Positions 9,238-17,733 of a stretch of 64,000 bases of DNA are shown one piece after another. Origin of the DNA: CAZMZF01 sp964570765 (GTDB lineage Bacteria > Zixibacteria > MSB-5A5 > RBG-16-43-9). The notes beneath the pieces are model-generated. The model saw only the letters and a program-made list of their open reading frames with translations. It was not told the DNA's origin and ran no database searches. The stretch lies in contig CAZMZF010000015.1 in the NCBI GenBank assembly GCA_964570765.1, positions 1-64,000 of the forward strand, given 5' to 3'. The position numbers and the translations under genes are program-made. The first letter of the stretch is position 1. Each line of letters begins with the position of its first letter.

Positions 9238-10137
9238 TTAGTCTCTCATAAAATCAAGGCTTAAATCTAAGGGTTTGACTGAATGGGTCAGTGCCCCCAC
9301 TGAAATATAATCAACTCCACTTAAAGCGATCTTTCTCACATTTTCAAGGTTAACCCTGCCCGAGGCTTCGATTTCGACTTTTTTATCTTTAGAACGAATG
9401 AGCAAAACTGCTTTTTTTAAATCTTTAAGCTTGAAATTATCCAGCATTATCCGATTAACTCTACGAGCCGTAAGGCTTTTATCGGCCTTGAAGTTTAAAC
9501 TCTCTTTTACCTCTTTTAAGTTTTTAGTTTCAACTTCTATTTTGAACCCTTTTTTATCCATTAAAACTTTTTTCAGGGCAGAGGAGATACCCCCGGCTGA
9601 GGTAATATGATTGTCTTTAATCAGAATCATATCGTAAAGGCCGATACGATGATTTTCACCGCCACCGATTTTGACTGCATATTTTTCTAAAAGTCTTAAA
9701 CCCGGAGTAGTCTTACGGGTATCCAGGAGTTTAACCTTTGTTCCTTTCGTTTTATTAACATATTCTTTTGTCAAAGTGGCGATTCCAGAAAGTCTCGCAA
9801 GGAAATTTAAGGCAGTCCTCTCAGCCGCTAAAATACTTTTCACTTTACCCTGAATCAAAGCAACCTTATCTTCTTTTTTTACTTTCGCTCCATCCTGGAC
9901 AAAAGGCTTAAAGACCAGTTTGGGATCAATCTGTTTAAAGACCGATTTAGCCACCTCAATGCCAGCAATTAATCCTTTCTCCTTAGCCATAATTACCCCT
10001 TGTCCTTTTTGTTCCTCCGGGATGATGAGATTCGAAGTTATATCTCCTGTTCCCAGGTCTTCTTCCAAGGCAATTTTGATTAACTCTTGAATTTTTTTTC
10101 CGAATTTAGGTCTAGAGGGAAGGCAAACGTTATTCAT
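9238..10137 (-). CDS. nadC: Nicotinate-nucleotide pyrophosphorylase (quinolinate phosphoribosyltransferase) with palindrome-encoded insert
   Basis: Converts quinolinate and PRPP to nicotinate mononucleotide in de novo NAD synthesis. Family motifs present: EEDLGTGDIT, LLDTRKTTPGLR, KIGGGENHR, IKDNH and IMLDN. Normally the IMLDN strand follows directly on an alanine/glycine-aspartate turn. Here about ten residues (DKSLTARRVN) intervene, encoded by a hairpin element (9459-9487) that recurs between genes at 11945-11973. I choose the ATG at 10137 because the frame upstream of it (to 10176) covers a likely promoter; there is no clear Shine-Dalgarno, so the message may be leaderless. Confidence 0.92.
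   Translation of the reverse strand: MNNVCLPSRPKFGKKIQELIKIALEEDLGTGDITSNLIIPEEQKGQGVIMAKEKGLIAGIEVAKSVFKQIDPKLVFKPFVQDGAKVKKEDKVALIQGKVKSILAAERTALNFLARLSGIATLTKEYVNKTKGTKVKLLDTRKTTPGLRLLEKYAVKIGGGENHRIGLYDMILIKDNHITSAGGISSALKKVLMDKKGFKIEVETKNLKEVKESLNFKADKSLTARRVNRIMLDNFKLKDLKKAVLLIRSKDKKVEIEASGRVNLENVRKIALSGVDYISVGALTHSVKPLDLSLDFMRD
9459..9487. repeat. Palindromic element inside nadC
   Basis: Begins CTCTACGAGCCGTAAGG and ends in TTTTATCGGCC. 28 of 29 bases match the intergenic copy at 11945-11973. The wider segment 9451-9485 folds with outer arms CCGAT/ATCGG and inner arms AGCC/GGCT. It keeps the nadC frame open. Confidence 0.75.
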
Positions 10138-10145
10138 AGAAGTAA

Positions 10146-10173
10146 AAATTAAAATAAATCTATCAGATGTCAA
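10146..10173 (-). promoter_or_regulatory. Possible nadC promoter
   Basis: On the minus strand TTGACA (10173-10168), a 16-nt spacer, then a weak TAATTT (10151-10146). It would start transcription almost at the nadC ATG. It is back to back with the histidine kinase promoter. Confidence 0.4.
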
Positions 10174-10183
10174 CATAAAATTC

Positions 10184-10213
10184 TTGACAAAGTGGTTTAT
10201 AATAGTATATAAT
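10184..10213 (+). promoter_or_regulatory. Promoter of the histidine kinase gene
   Basis: TTGACA (10184-10189), an 18-nt spacer, then TATAAT (10208-10213): both boxes are consensus sigma-70. It lies 26 bp before the kinase ATG, which follows a GGAGGGGG site. Confidence 0.7.
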
Positions 10214-10238
10214 TTTTTATGAAACCCTGGAGGGGGAA

Positions 10239-11873
10239 ATGAAACTTGATATTTTCGATAATCCGCATTCTTGTTTTTCTCCGGGTGAAGAAGGGCAGGA
10301 AAGCTGCTGGCTCAAGTTTTTAGCTTCAGGGGAAAAGGTGGAATGCCTTTTCCATTCAGATAAAAAATTGGGAAACTGCCTGGAGTGTAGTGTTTTCCTG
10401 GAATTTTCCTCAAGGCTGGTGGGAAGGAGGATCGCTGACCGGATTGCAGAAGAGTCTCTAAAATCTCTGATTGAGCAGGTAACGAAATACGATAGCCAAC
10501 TGGATAAGATCTACACAGACCTTAAAAAGAAATTGGAGGAGCTTTCCCTTCTGAAGAAGGTATCAGATGCGCTCCTGAAGTCCAAGGACCTGAATAAGAC
10601 CTTGAGGATAATCTTGACCGGGGTGACAGCCGGAGAAGCGTTCGGCTTTAATCGGGCTTTTATCTTCCTGGTAAATCAAAAAACTCAAAGCTTAGAGGGG
10701 AGGGTGGGTTTGGGTCCCAAAGATGAAGAGGAGGCTTTAAGGATCTGGTCAAAGATAAAACAGGATAAGATAACCTTTGAACAGATGTTAGAGAATGTGC
10801 TTTTATCGGAAGAAGAAGAAAATGAACTCACCGTCATGGTAAAAGGATTATCTTTCTCTCTTCAGGAAAAAGAGAATATTTTGGTGAAGGCGGTTTTAGA
10901 GAGAAGAAGTTATAATCTAAAAAGTGAAGAGATTTCGGGTTTAAACCCCAGAGAGGTTTTAAATCTTTTTAGCTTAACTGGATTTATGCTTATCCCTATC
11001 CTTTCAGAGAACATACCCTTAGGTCTTTTAGCGGTTGATAATCTCATCACCAAGAATGAGATACCGGAAGAGGACCGGATCGGCCTGGAGACTTTTGCCA
11101 ATCAAGCTGCTTATCAGATTGAAAACATCCTATTGCTACAGGAGTTAAAACAAAGGCAAAAGGAGTTAGAGCATGCCACAAAGCTTTTAAGAGAAAATCA
11201 AAGCTATCTTTTACAGGCGGAGAGATGGGTGGATATCGGTATAATAGCCACCACCGTCGCTCATGAGATAAAAACCCCTTTAGTAGCCATAGGCGGCTAT
11301 GCCCGCAGAGCTTTGAAAAAATCAGAACAGGGAAAGTTGGGTTCACATGAGTTAGAGGTTATCTTAAAAGAGACCGAGAGGTTGGAGAGGATTACCTCAG
11401 AGATTCTGGACTATTCTAAAGCCACGAAGTTAAGTTATGAGAAAAAAGATCTGAATCAATTGATACGGGATGCCTTAGAGGTTTTGAAAGATAAGTTAAA
11501 ATATAACGGGGTTAAATTAAGAACCAGATTATTATTAGACACTCCGATTATAGAAGTTGATCCTAAAAGGATTGAGCAGGTTCTTTTCAATCTGATCGAG
11601 AATGCCATAGAGGCTATGCCTCAGGGAGGATTTTTAACCGTTAAGACTAAAAAGAAAGAGGATTTTGCCATATTCGAGATCGAGGATACTGGCTGTGGAA
11701 TAAATGAGGAGAACCTGCAGAAACTTTACATTCCCTTTTTCACCACCAAACCCAAAGGCTCAGGCTTGGGACTTCCAGTAAGCAAGAAGATAATCGCAGA
11801 CCATTCAGGTTATATTGAGGTGAAAAGCGAGTTGGATAAAGGGACGAAGTTTGCAGTGTATTTACCTTTTTGA
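10239..11873 (+). CDS. Cytoplasmic GAF-domain sensor histidine kinase with Cys-rich N-terminus
   Basis: A 544-residue kinase with no transmembrane segment. The first 60 residues hold five or more Cys (in CF, SCW, ECLF and NCLEC), which may bind a metal or Fe-S cluster. A helical linker and a GAF domain (about 115-300) follow. The HisKA H-box VAHEIKTP has the phosphorylated His at about 342. The ATPase domain shows the N-box (NLIENAIEAM), DTGCGI and GSGLGLP. The partner is the single-domain response regulator 156 bp downstream. The signal is unknown; redox or a soluble ligand is inferred from the Cys cluster and GAF domain. Confidence 0.9.
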   Translation: MKLDIFDNPHSCFSPGEEGQESCWLKFLASGEKVECLFHSDKKLGNCLECSVFLEFSSRLVGRRIADRIAEESLKSLIEQVTKYDSQLDKIYTDLKKKLEELSLLKKVSDALLKSKDLNKTLRIILTGVTAGEAFGFNRAFIFLVNQKTQSLEGRVGLGPKDEEEALRIWSKIKQDKITFEQMLENVLLSEEEENELTVMVKGLSFSLQEKENILVKAVLERRSYNLKSEEISGLNPREVLNLFSLTGFMLIPILSENIPLGLLAVDNLITKNEIPEEDRIGLETFANQAAYQIENILLLQELKQRQKELEHATKLLRENQSYLLQAERWVDIGIIATTVAHEIKTPLVAIGGYARRALKKSEQGKLGSHELEVILKETERLERITSEILDYSKATKLSYEKKDLNQLIRDALEVLKDKLKYNGVKLRTRLLLDTPIIEVDPKRIEQVLFNLIENAIEAMPQGGFLTVKTKKKEDFAIFEIEDTGCGINEENLQKLYIPFFTTKPKGSGLGLPVSKKIIADHSGYIEVKSELDKGTKFAVYLPF

Positions 11874-11879
11874 GTTCCC

Positions 11880-11903
11880 TCTCCCCTTGTGGGAGAGGGT
11901 GAG
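11880..11903. repeat. GC-rich hairpin after kinase gene
   Basis: Arms CCCTCTCCC and GGAGAGGG around a short loop, just after the kinase stop. A-rich rather than T-rich sequence follows on the plus strand, so it is a poor intrinsic terminator. A similar arm pair recurs near 61119-61150. Confidence 0.5.
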
Positions 11904-11944
11904 GGAGAATAAAAAAAATTAATTTCACCCTCCCTTTATCCCTC

Positions 11945-11973
11945 CTCTACGAGCCGTAAAGCTTTTATCGGCC
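11945..11973. repeat. Intergenic copy of the nadC palindromic element
   Basis: Matches 9459-9487 at 28 of 29 positions. A looser relative (GTCGTAAAGCGCTTATCGAC) is at 37792-37811. It sits between the kinase and its response regulator. Confidence 0.75.
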
Positions 11974-12029
11974 ATCAAGGGAGGGATACATGAAGGTTCT
12001 CACATACTATTAGTAATAGAGGATTTTTT

Positions 12030-12383
12030 ATGTATAAGATTTTATTAGTAGAGGATGAGCCTTATCTTTTAGAGCTCTATCGAGAGGAGCTTCAAGATGA
12101 AGGGTATGAGGTTTTAACTACTATGGACGGGGAAGAAGCGGTCTTGAAGACCAAAAAGGAGCTTCCAGATCTTGTGATTCTGGATATCAAAATAAGGAAA
12201 CTCCATGGATTAGAGGTATTGAAAAAGATAAAGGAGTTCAATAAAGACCTGCCGGTTATTTTGAATTCTGCCTATGAGACTTTCAAGTCCGATTTTTCCT
12301 CCTGGATCGCAGATGCCTATCTTATAAAATCCTCCAATTTAGCTGAGCTAAAAGAGAAGGTCAGAGATCTTTTAGTGATATAA
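12030..12383 (+). CDS. Single-domain response regulator (CheY-like receiver)
   Basis: 117 residues, a receiver domain only. The acidic pocket (VEDEP, near 8-12), the phospho-acceptor Asp in LVILDIK (about residue 50) and the conserved Lys in YLIKSS are present. It has no output domain, so it probably acts through protein contact or a phosphorelay. It follows the histidine kinase and is its presumed partner. The usual conserved Thr/Ser strand reads ILNSAY, which keeps the Ser. Confidence 0.9.
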   Translation: MYKILLVEDEPYLLELYREELQDEGYEVLTTMDGEEAVLKTKKELPDLVILDIKIRKLHGLEVLKKIKEFNKDLPVILNSAYETFKSDFSSWIADAYLIKSSNLAELKEKVRDLLVI

Positions 12384-12686
12384 GTTGAAGTAGCGTCGGG
12401 TTTTATGCCCGACGAAAGAAAGACATTGTGTATAAGGCATCGTCACGGACGATGCACTCCATAATAATTCGTTGCTATTCTAGAAACGGAAACTACGTCT
12501 AGCGCCCATAGGGCGGGCTGACCCGTAGCCATTGTAAGACAGGAGTGGCAACGCTACCCTCCATTTAATTCTGGAAACTGAAGGTTTCCGCTACAACATC
12601 TTTTTCTCTAAACTCTTATCTAAACCTGCCGATAAATCTATTTAGAATAATCTGATAGGTAAAAAATCTTTTAAAAGGGAGTGGTT
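12384..12686. other. Intergenic stretch packed with palindromes
   Basis: No gene. It holds GTCGGGTTTTATGCCCGAC (near 12395-12415, also at 37549-37569), an inverted pair around GCATCGTC/GACGATGC (12438-12456), and GGAAAC...GTTTCC arms near 12573-12590 like those at 16725-16740. The last bases hold the AAGGGAG ribosome site of the next gene. Confidence 0.6.
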
Positions 12687-14390
12687 ATGAAAAGAAATGT
12701 GTTTTTTATTTTCTGGGCAGTTTTCTTATCGATGATTTTACTTGTTTTCACAACAAGCTGTAATAAAAAATCTACCTCATCTACACCTTCGGAAACTCAA
12801 CAGCTTTTAAAATCGTTCAGTGCTTCTCCCACTTCTATACAAGTAGGGGATTCAAGTTTGATCCAGGCTACAGTTATAGACCAGGATGATAACCCCTTAG
12901 CTAATATCCGGGTTAATTTCTCAGCTACGTCTTCCTTTTCAGGCTTTTTCAGAAATAGTTTCGACTCGACTGATGTTTCGGGACTAGCCTCTACCTATTT
13001 TGTTTCCACCGATACTGGCACAGTTACTTTACAGGCTATAATAACTGGCGATACCATGACCACGACTTTACGTATAACCACTACTCCTACACCTTCTGGC
13101 TCGATTGCCAGCATTGAGTTCTATTCTACCCGGCCTTCTATTCAGGTTAAAGGGACTGGTGGGATAGAGTCTGCAGTTTTAGTAGCAGTGGGTTATAATG
13201 AATATGGAGGAAGAGTTGGGTCGGGGAATGAGATTGTTATCCGGATTTTAAATGGTCCGCATGGAGGTGAAAATCTTGAGGATCAAGATTATGGACCAGT
13301 TACTAAGGAAACAAATGATTCAGGATGTGCATTTGTGACTTTGAATAGTGGAACTATCTCCGGGACTGTAGAGTTAAGGGCAGAGGTGGATTCGATCCGT
13401 TCACGGGTTACCCGTGTGGCAATTCATGCCGGACCTCCAGCTTATCTCACCTTAGGGATTAAGCCATTAAATATTCGAGGGTGGGATGTGGTGAATGCTA
13501 CTGCAGATGTCTTAGCTATGGTAGATGACGTTTATGGTAATCCGGTTCAGGATAGTACTGCAGTCTATTTCGGGACTGAAGAGGGGATGGTAGATGCCTA
13601 TGCTTTAACCTCTGGAGGCTTAGCCACATCAACCTATCATTCAGGTGAACCCAGAAATGATGGTCTGGCTCATATATGGGCATCAACTTCTGGTGGGACT
13701 GTGGCTGATACCATAGTGCTGATTGTCTCAGGTCCACCTGATAGTATTACTATTATAACCTATCCTCTTACTCTTATGGCAGATGGGGTTTCTAAAGGTG
13801 GGGTAGTGGTTAGAGTCTTAGATCTAAATGGGAATTTTGTAGTGGCTGGAAACAAGGTAGATATGAAAACTGATTTTGGAACCTGTGCCTCTGGAGTTAC
13901 TAAAGATGGGGTAAATTCCTCCATCTTTGAGACTGAACTTTTAAGCCAGGTTTTAACAAGGGATTATTCACCAGTCTCTCCAGATGATAGCATAGGTGCA
14001 ATCTCCAACTTAACTGCCAAAGCAGAATTCGCTTCTGCTACGGTTCAGATGAATTTCTTAACCGGTTATGCCTATTATAAAAACTGTCTGATAGATATTT
14101 CAGGAACAGTGGCTTATGGAGCTACTGAGCCCTTTACAGTGATAATAAAGGACCGGGCAGGTAACCCCTTAGGAGGTCATTCTATCTCTGCCACTGTTAC
14201 TTCAGGTTCGATCTCTGGCTCACCCAAAATTACCAATGGCTATGGAGAGACCTCTAATTTATTCTTTACCGCACCAACGGATACCACTATAAAAAGTGCC
14301 ACAATCAGTGTAACGGATAATGATCCCAGAGGAGGGTTAACTGTAACTAAAAAAGTTTCTTTAAACTCGACTCTTTTAAAGAAGAAATAA
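12687..14390 (+). CDS. Lipoprotein with repeated invasin/Ig-like domains
   Basis: About 567 residues. A basic N-terminus and hydrophobic stretch are followed by a lipobox ending in Cys (FTTSC, about residue 26), so it is probably anchored in a membrane. The rest is four or so repeats of about 100 residues, each with a bacterial Ig-like (Big_1) pattern: a start such as SPTSIQVGDSSLIQATV, then DxxGNP/DDNPL turns and a GxxSTYFVST-type end. Likely a surface or periplasmic adhesion/structural protein. An in-frame GTG six bases earlier is possible, but AAGGGAG spacing favours the ATG at 12687. It ends at a strong terminator. Confidence 0.82.
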   Translation: MKRNVFFIFWAVFLSMILLVFTTSCNKKSTSSTPSETQQLLKSFSASPTSIQVGDSSLIQATVIDQDDNPLANIRVNFSATSSFSGFFRNSFDSTDVSGLASTYFVSTDTGTVTLQAIITGDTMTTTLRITTTPTPSGSIASIEFYSTRPSIQVKGTGGIESAVLVAVGYNEYGGRVGSGNEIVIRILNGPHGGENLEDQDYGPVTKETNDSGCAFVTLNSGTISGTVELRAEVDSIRSRVTRVAIHAGPPAYLTLGIKPLNIRGWDVVNATADVLAMVDDVYGNPVQDSTAVYFGTEEGMVDAYALTSGGLATSTYHSGEPRNDGLAHIWASTSGGTVADTIVLIVSGPPDSITIITYPLTLMADGVSKGGVVVRVLDLNGNFVVAGNKVDMKTDFGTCASGVTKDGVNSSIFETELLSQVLTRDYSPVSPDDSIGAISNLTAKAEFASATVQMNFLTGYAYYKNCLIDISGTVAYGATEPFTVIIKDRAGNPLGGHSISATVTSGSISGSPKITNGYGETSNLFFTAPTDTTIKSATISVTDNDPRGGLTVTKKVSLNSTLLKKK

Positions 14391-14403
14391 ATCTTTAATT
14401 ATG

Positions 14404-14430
14404 AAAAAGCCCCCGGAAGGGGGCTTTTTT
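14404..14430. terminator. Bidirectional intrinsic terminator
   Basis: Stem AGCCCCC / GGGGGCT with loop GGAA, flanked by five A on one side and six T on the other. It works in both directions between the plus-strand lipoprotein gene and the minus-strand membrane operon, which converge here. Confidence 0.9.
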
Positions 14431-14521
14431 ATTTCTGGTTGGGAATAAATTAAGAGAGGAGTTTTGGGAAATATTGTAGGGGCATCCCGCCAAAGGAGGG
14501 ACAACTTGCCTCTACCACTTT

Positions 14522-15199
14522 TTATTTTATCAATCCCAGCCACTCTCCAAAAATAAAATAGATCCTGCCGATTAAAAGAGACATACGGGACATAACCGTA
14601 TACCCGAAGGAGGCGCCAAAGGAAATCATTAGAAACCAGATCCCGATCTTGGCGGCGCCACCTAAAGTCCCCTTGTGCTCTTTGGAGAAGAAAAAGTAGA
14701 TTAAAGAAGTAATAACCCCTATGATTAAAATGATATTATTCAAAGAGGAAAGCCAGTTGCCGGTCCATAAGGGTAAAAGGTTAGCGTAGATTTGCGTTAT
14801 TAAATCACCGGTGCTATATCCTATAATGGCAATTCCGGCAAATATACCAATAATCAAAGCCATTGACCAGCGAGAAAGCCAGCCAAGATTCTTAGTAAGG
14901 CGGGTAAAAAGTAAGATACCAAAAATGAACGGGACTATAAGGATCATAGATTGCCACATCATCGTAAATCCAAGCTCAGGGAAAGAGAAGAGAAGGTTCA
15001 AATCCAGTCTCATCAGAGGGTCCCAAAGGTTAGGTAAGAATACGTTGTGATATTCCATAGAGGTCCAATAGCCAGCAGAGATTCCCACATAGAGATGTTC
15101 AGCAAACTTATAAAAGGGGTTATCCTTATATAAGAAACTGAAACAAAATATGGTTAGTCCTGCGGCAAGCCAGGTTCCTATGAATTCAGATGAAGGCAT
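14522..15199 (-). CDS. Module A, gene 4: polytopic membrane protein
   Basis: 225 residues, about six transmembrane helices, function unknown. Paralogous to 17730-18434 and 21175-21831. Shared signatures are SFLYKDNPxYK near residue 22, an SAGY motif in helix 2, FFFS(K/R)EHKG in the second half, and GIWxLMIxFGAxFGxTVM before the last helix. The ends of the copies are nearly the same (GRIxF..G.WLGLIK), which implies strong constraint. It is the last gene of the twelve-gene operon and stops about 90 bp before the terminator. Confidence 0.8.
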   Translation of the reverse strand: MPSSEFIGTWLAAGLTIFCFSFLYKDNPFYKFAEHLYVGISAGYWTSMEYHNVFLPNLWDPLMRLDLNLLFSFPELGFTMMWQSMILIVPFIFGILLFTRLTKNLGWLSRWSMALIIGIFAGIAIIGYSTGDLITQIYANLLPLWTGNWLSSLNNIILIIGVITSLIYFFFSKEHKGTLGGAAKIGIWFLMISFGASFGYTVMSRMSLLIGRIYFIFGEWLGLIK

Positions 15200-15205
15200 A
15201 ATCTA

Positions 15206-16045
15206 TTAGCTTTTCTCCTTTTTCATCCCTCTGGTTGAAAAATAAGCGATGTTCCCGATCAAGATAAATAAAAAAATCACCAGGTGCGCTACGGATTGTG
15301 AATCCATACCTCTTTTTCCCAATCCTGTGGTTCCAATCAACTGCTCATATTCTGCCGCACCCTTCATCCCGCCTAAAAGTCCGACTAACTGTCCGGATTG
15401 TAAATAAGGGTAGAACTCCGGAGCACTCACAGCAGTACAACCTGAAGCAAGCTTTATATGAAAACGGGACTGCACCTGTAAAACCCATTCCTTGGTTCCA
15501 GGAAGACCTCCGGAGATATTCACGATCATACCTAAGTCGCTGAAATTTTTTACACCTTGCATTATGGGTAAATCTTCGGTCTTATTACCGTGATAGTCTG
15601 TGGGGAAGGTCTGGGGAATTGAATTCCCCATTGAGACCATCACTACTTCCCGGCCTTCTTTAAAACCCAGATTGACAAAATCCTCGCCATATTTTTTATG
15701 AAACTCTCCTATAGCTATTTCATTAAAAGCTCTTTCGACTAAAGGGGAACCAGTTGCCCAGAGCTGGATGGAGATTATTTTGATACCTCTTTTGCAGAGC
15801 TGTCTTAATGTCGCCAGATGCATTGGCCAGAGCTCCGGCATAGAACCGGGGTCATAGTCAGCACTTAAAAGGATTTTTGAGCCAGGAGGTAAAGATTCAA
15901 TCGTATCGTAAAAGCTTTGCACCGGCTGGGTAACAGAGAACTTTATATTCAAGGGAATAAAAAGGGGTAAGATCAGGGCGATAGCCACGAAGATAAAGAT
16001 TATCCTTCGGTCTAATTTCTCAAGTTTTTCAAAGAATTTTTTCAT
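15206..16045 (-). CDS. Module A, gene 3: two-TM protein with large soluble domain
   Basis: 279 residues. One N-terminal TM helix (about 15-32), a soluble domain of about 200 residues, and a C-terminal TM helix (about 250-270). Paralogues: 18445-19302 and 21844-22713. All three keep ADYDP or a close variant (about 60), an MG(N/Q/T)xxxxxFPxDYxG segment and GLLGGMKGAAEYE or a close variant near the C-terminal helix. I do not recognise the family. The topology puts both ends on one side of the membrane and the domain on the other. Confidence 0.8.
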   Translation of the reverse strand: MKKFFEKLEKLDRRIIFIFVAIALILPLFIPLNIKFSVTQPVQSFYDTIESLPPGSKILLSADYDPGSMPELWPMHLATLRQLCKRGIKIISIQLWATGSPLVERAFNEIAIGEFHKKYGEDFVNLGFKEGREVVMVSMGNSIPQTFPTDYHGNKTEDLPIMQGVKNFSDLGMIVNISGGLPGTKEWVLQVQSRFHIKLASGCTAVSAPEFYPYLQSGQLVGLLGGMKGAAEYEQLIGTTGLGKRGMDSQSVAHLVIFLFILIGNIAYFSTRGMKKEKS

Positions 16046-16053
16046 AGATATAA

Positions 16054-16668
16054 TTATTCTCCGCCCATATAGGTTTTCTCCAGTCCGATCAAAACTTTGA
16101 TACCAGTTGAGATCGCGCCTAAAGCGGCTCCAATCATTATGGCTCTTTTAGCCGCAAGCTGGGGCACATTCATAATCCATTCAGTAAAGGGTGGGAAACC
16201 TTTCCAGACCAATTCACCCAACGGCACCCTTCCGATCATCACTAAGACTGCGGTAATTCCTAAGAGAGCGGCTTCCCAGCTTCTTATCCTGAAGGCCCTG
16301 AATGCGGCTGAGGCGATATAAAAGGCTAAGAGGGCAAACATTGTCGCCTGCATAGGATAGATGGCGTTCATAAAGACCCAGTTAAAAGCTGTGCCTTCCC
16401 TGATTTCACCCAGGATTCCGAAACAGATCATCAGAATTAACCCAGCCACTAAAACGATTTTATAAATCCAATCTCTACCTTTCCGGGCTATTACCTGAGA
16501 GTTTACCCTGAAGATATTGGCAACACCTAAGACATAGGCAAAAGCAATGCAAATTATAGCCCACTGATTAACTACTTGAGCTACTGGCTGAAGTTTGGGG
16601 CTGAAGTAGTTTCCGATAAAGAAAGCTCCAGCTAAGAAACATATGATTATGGGGATTTCTCTACGCAT
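16054..16668 (-). CDS. Module A, gene 2: polytopic membrane protein
   Basis: 204 residues, about six TM helices, unknown family. Paralogues: 19305-19955 and 22703-23356. Shared: MRR start, ATMFALLAFYIASAAFRAFR in the centre, GRVPLG, and an end of the form AIMIGxxLGxIST...GxE(R/K)xYxG. It overlaps nothing but sits 8 bp before gene 3. A cluster of hairpins separates it from the DUF6754 gene upstream. Confidence 0.8.
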   Translation of the reverse strand: MRREIPIIICFLAGAFFIGNYFSPKLQPVAQVVNQWAIICIAFAYVLGVANIFRVNSQVIARKGRDWIYKIVLVAGLILMICFGILGEIREGTAFNWVFMNAIYPMQATMFALLAFYIASAAFRAFRIRSWEAALLGITAVLVMIGRVPLGELVWKGFPPFTEWIMNVPQLAAKRAIMIGAALGAISTGIKVLIGLEKTYMGGE

Positions 16669-16671
16669 AGT

Positions 16672-16842
16672 GTTTTTTGTCTTTTGTAGAGGAAGGCTTT
16701 AGCCTTCCAGTTTTCCTATGGAAACCTAAAGGTTTCCGCTACTTCTTCTCTCATCTAACATCTCATGTCTTACCGGAGTGCAAGAGCTTGCTCTTGCGTA
16801 TTTAAAATTAGCAACAATCCGCTTTTGGCGGATTGCACTCCT
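16672..16842. repeat. Hairpin cluster inside the membrane operon
   Basis: The only sizeable gap in the twelve-gene operon. It contains GGAAGGCTTTAGCCTTCC (near 16691), AAACC/GGTTT arms (near 16720-16738), GCAAGAGCTTGCTCTTGC (near 16781) and CAATCCGC/GCGGATTG arms (16815-16835). Such REP-like units could change mRNA stability between DUF6754 gene A and the genes after it. Confidence 0.65.
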
Positions 16843-17733
16843 CTACTGCACAAAAAACCAGGAGGTGAATTTTGTTATTCCAAAAGTTTCCAATAAAACT
16901 CCTAATACTAACATTACCATTATCAAAAACTTGGCTAAATCTGAGGCTTTTAAACTCCCTAAGAGTTTTGGTTCCCGTGAAAGATAGGCAGAGGCAGCGA
17001 AAAGCTCTTCTCCGATAAGGGTGAAGTCACACGCTACCACAAAGAAGGGTAGCTGGTGAATATTTGCAGTCCCAGCCACCTGAATGGCTCCAGTTGAAAG
17101 GCCGGTCTCAGCCATAAGCAATGATTCCGCATAGAATGAACCAAACATAAAATTAGCCGCAGGTTTTTCCCGAAGCATTATCCCGTTAACCCCAGCCGCA
17201 TAGGCAAACTGCTCACTGGTCAGATACCTGACATTATTGCGATTATAAGCCTCTGGCCGTCCTGCTTTCGCATAACCCTGTTTAACAGATTCCTCAGCCA
17301 CTGTCACTACAAAGGGGAGACAAACCGGAACAAGGAGAGGAACATCATAAGCAGCAACCATCTCCGCTACATTCCCCAGGATGATCATACTGGCAACGGT
17401 TTGGAGATTGTCCATATCCTCGATCCCGGAGATATAAAGGATCGGCTTCCCCATTTCAGTTGCCCTTCCCACGGCGTCTTCAATCGCATCCAGTCCTGCA
17501 ATTCTTCGGACAAAAAGGCTTCCTCCCTTTTTAGCTTTCTGGATGAAATAGAGCACGAAGGCAAAGAAAACAATCAAAATGATGAAGACATTTATCCTTT
17601 GAGGATTAAACCACTGAGTAGCGGAGATAATTTCAGCAGAGGTTTCAGTTTCTGAAGCTAAAGAAAAGGAGTAAAAGGTAAAATAAATAGATAGAAAAAA
17701 GAAAAGGTTTTTTAACCAGAGGAGTTTTTTCAT
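16843..17733 (-). CDS. Module A, gene 1: DUF6754 membrane protein, short form
   Basis: 296 residues. Signal peptide or TM at the N-terminus, a second TM at about 48-65, a conserved domain (about 75-260), and a C-terminal TM. Matches the DUF6754 pattern as I remember it: GRATEMGKPIL, TSEQFAYAAGVNGIMLREKP, FYAESLLMAETG, QLPFFVVACDFTLIGEEL and SAYLSREPKLLGSL. Unlike its paralogues (19960-21141, 23365-24570) it lacks the FnIII domain. The start overlaps the stop of the preceding gene by 4 bp (ATGA), coupling module B to module A. Function unknown. Confidence 0.82.
   Translation of the reverse strand: MKKLLWLKNLFFFLSIYFTFYSFSLASETETSAEIISATQWFNPQRINVFIILIVFFAFVLYFIQKAKKGGSLFVRRIAGLDAIEDAVGRATEMGKPILYISGIEDMDNLQTVASMIILGNVAEMVAAYDVPLLVPVCLPFVVTVAEESVKQGYAKAGRPEAYNRNNVRYLTSEQFAYAAGVNGIMLREKPAANFMFGSFYAESLLMAETGLSTGAIQVAGTANIHQLPFFVVACDFTLIGEELFAASAYLSREPKLLGSLKASDLAKFLIMVMLVLGVLLETFGITKFTSWFFVQ

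Noticed and set aside
12384..12686. CRISPR array or small RNA gene
   Set aside because: The palindromes differ from each other and are not regularly spaced; there are no cas genes in the window.
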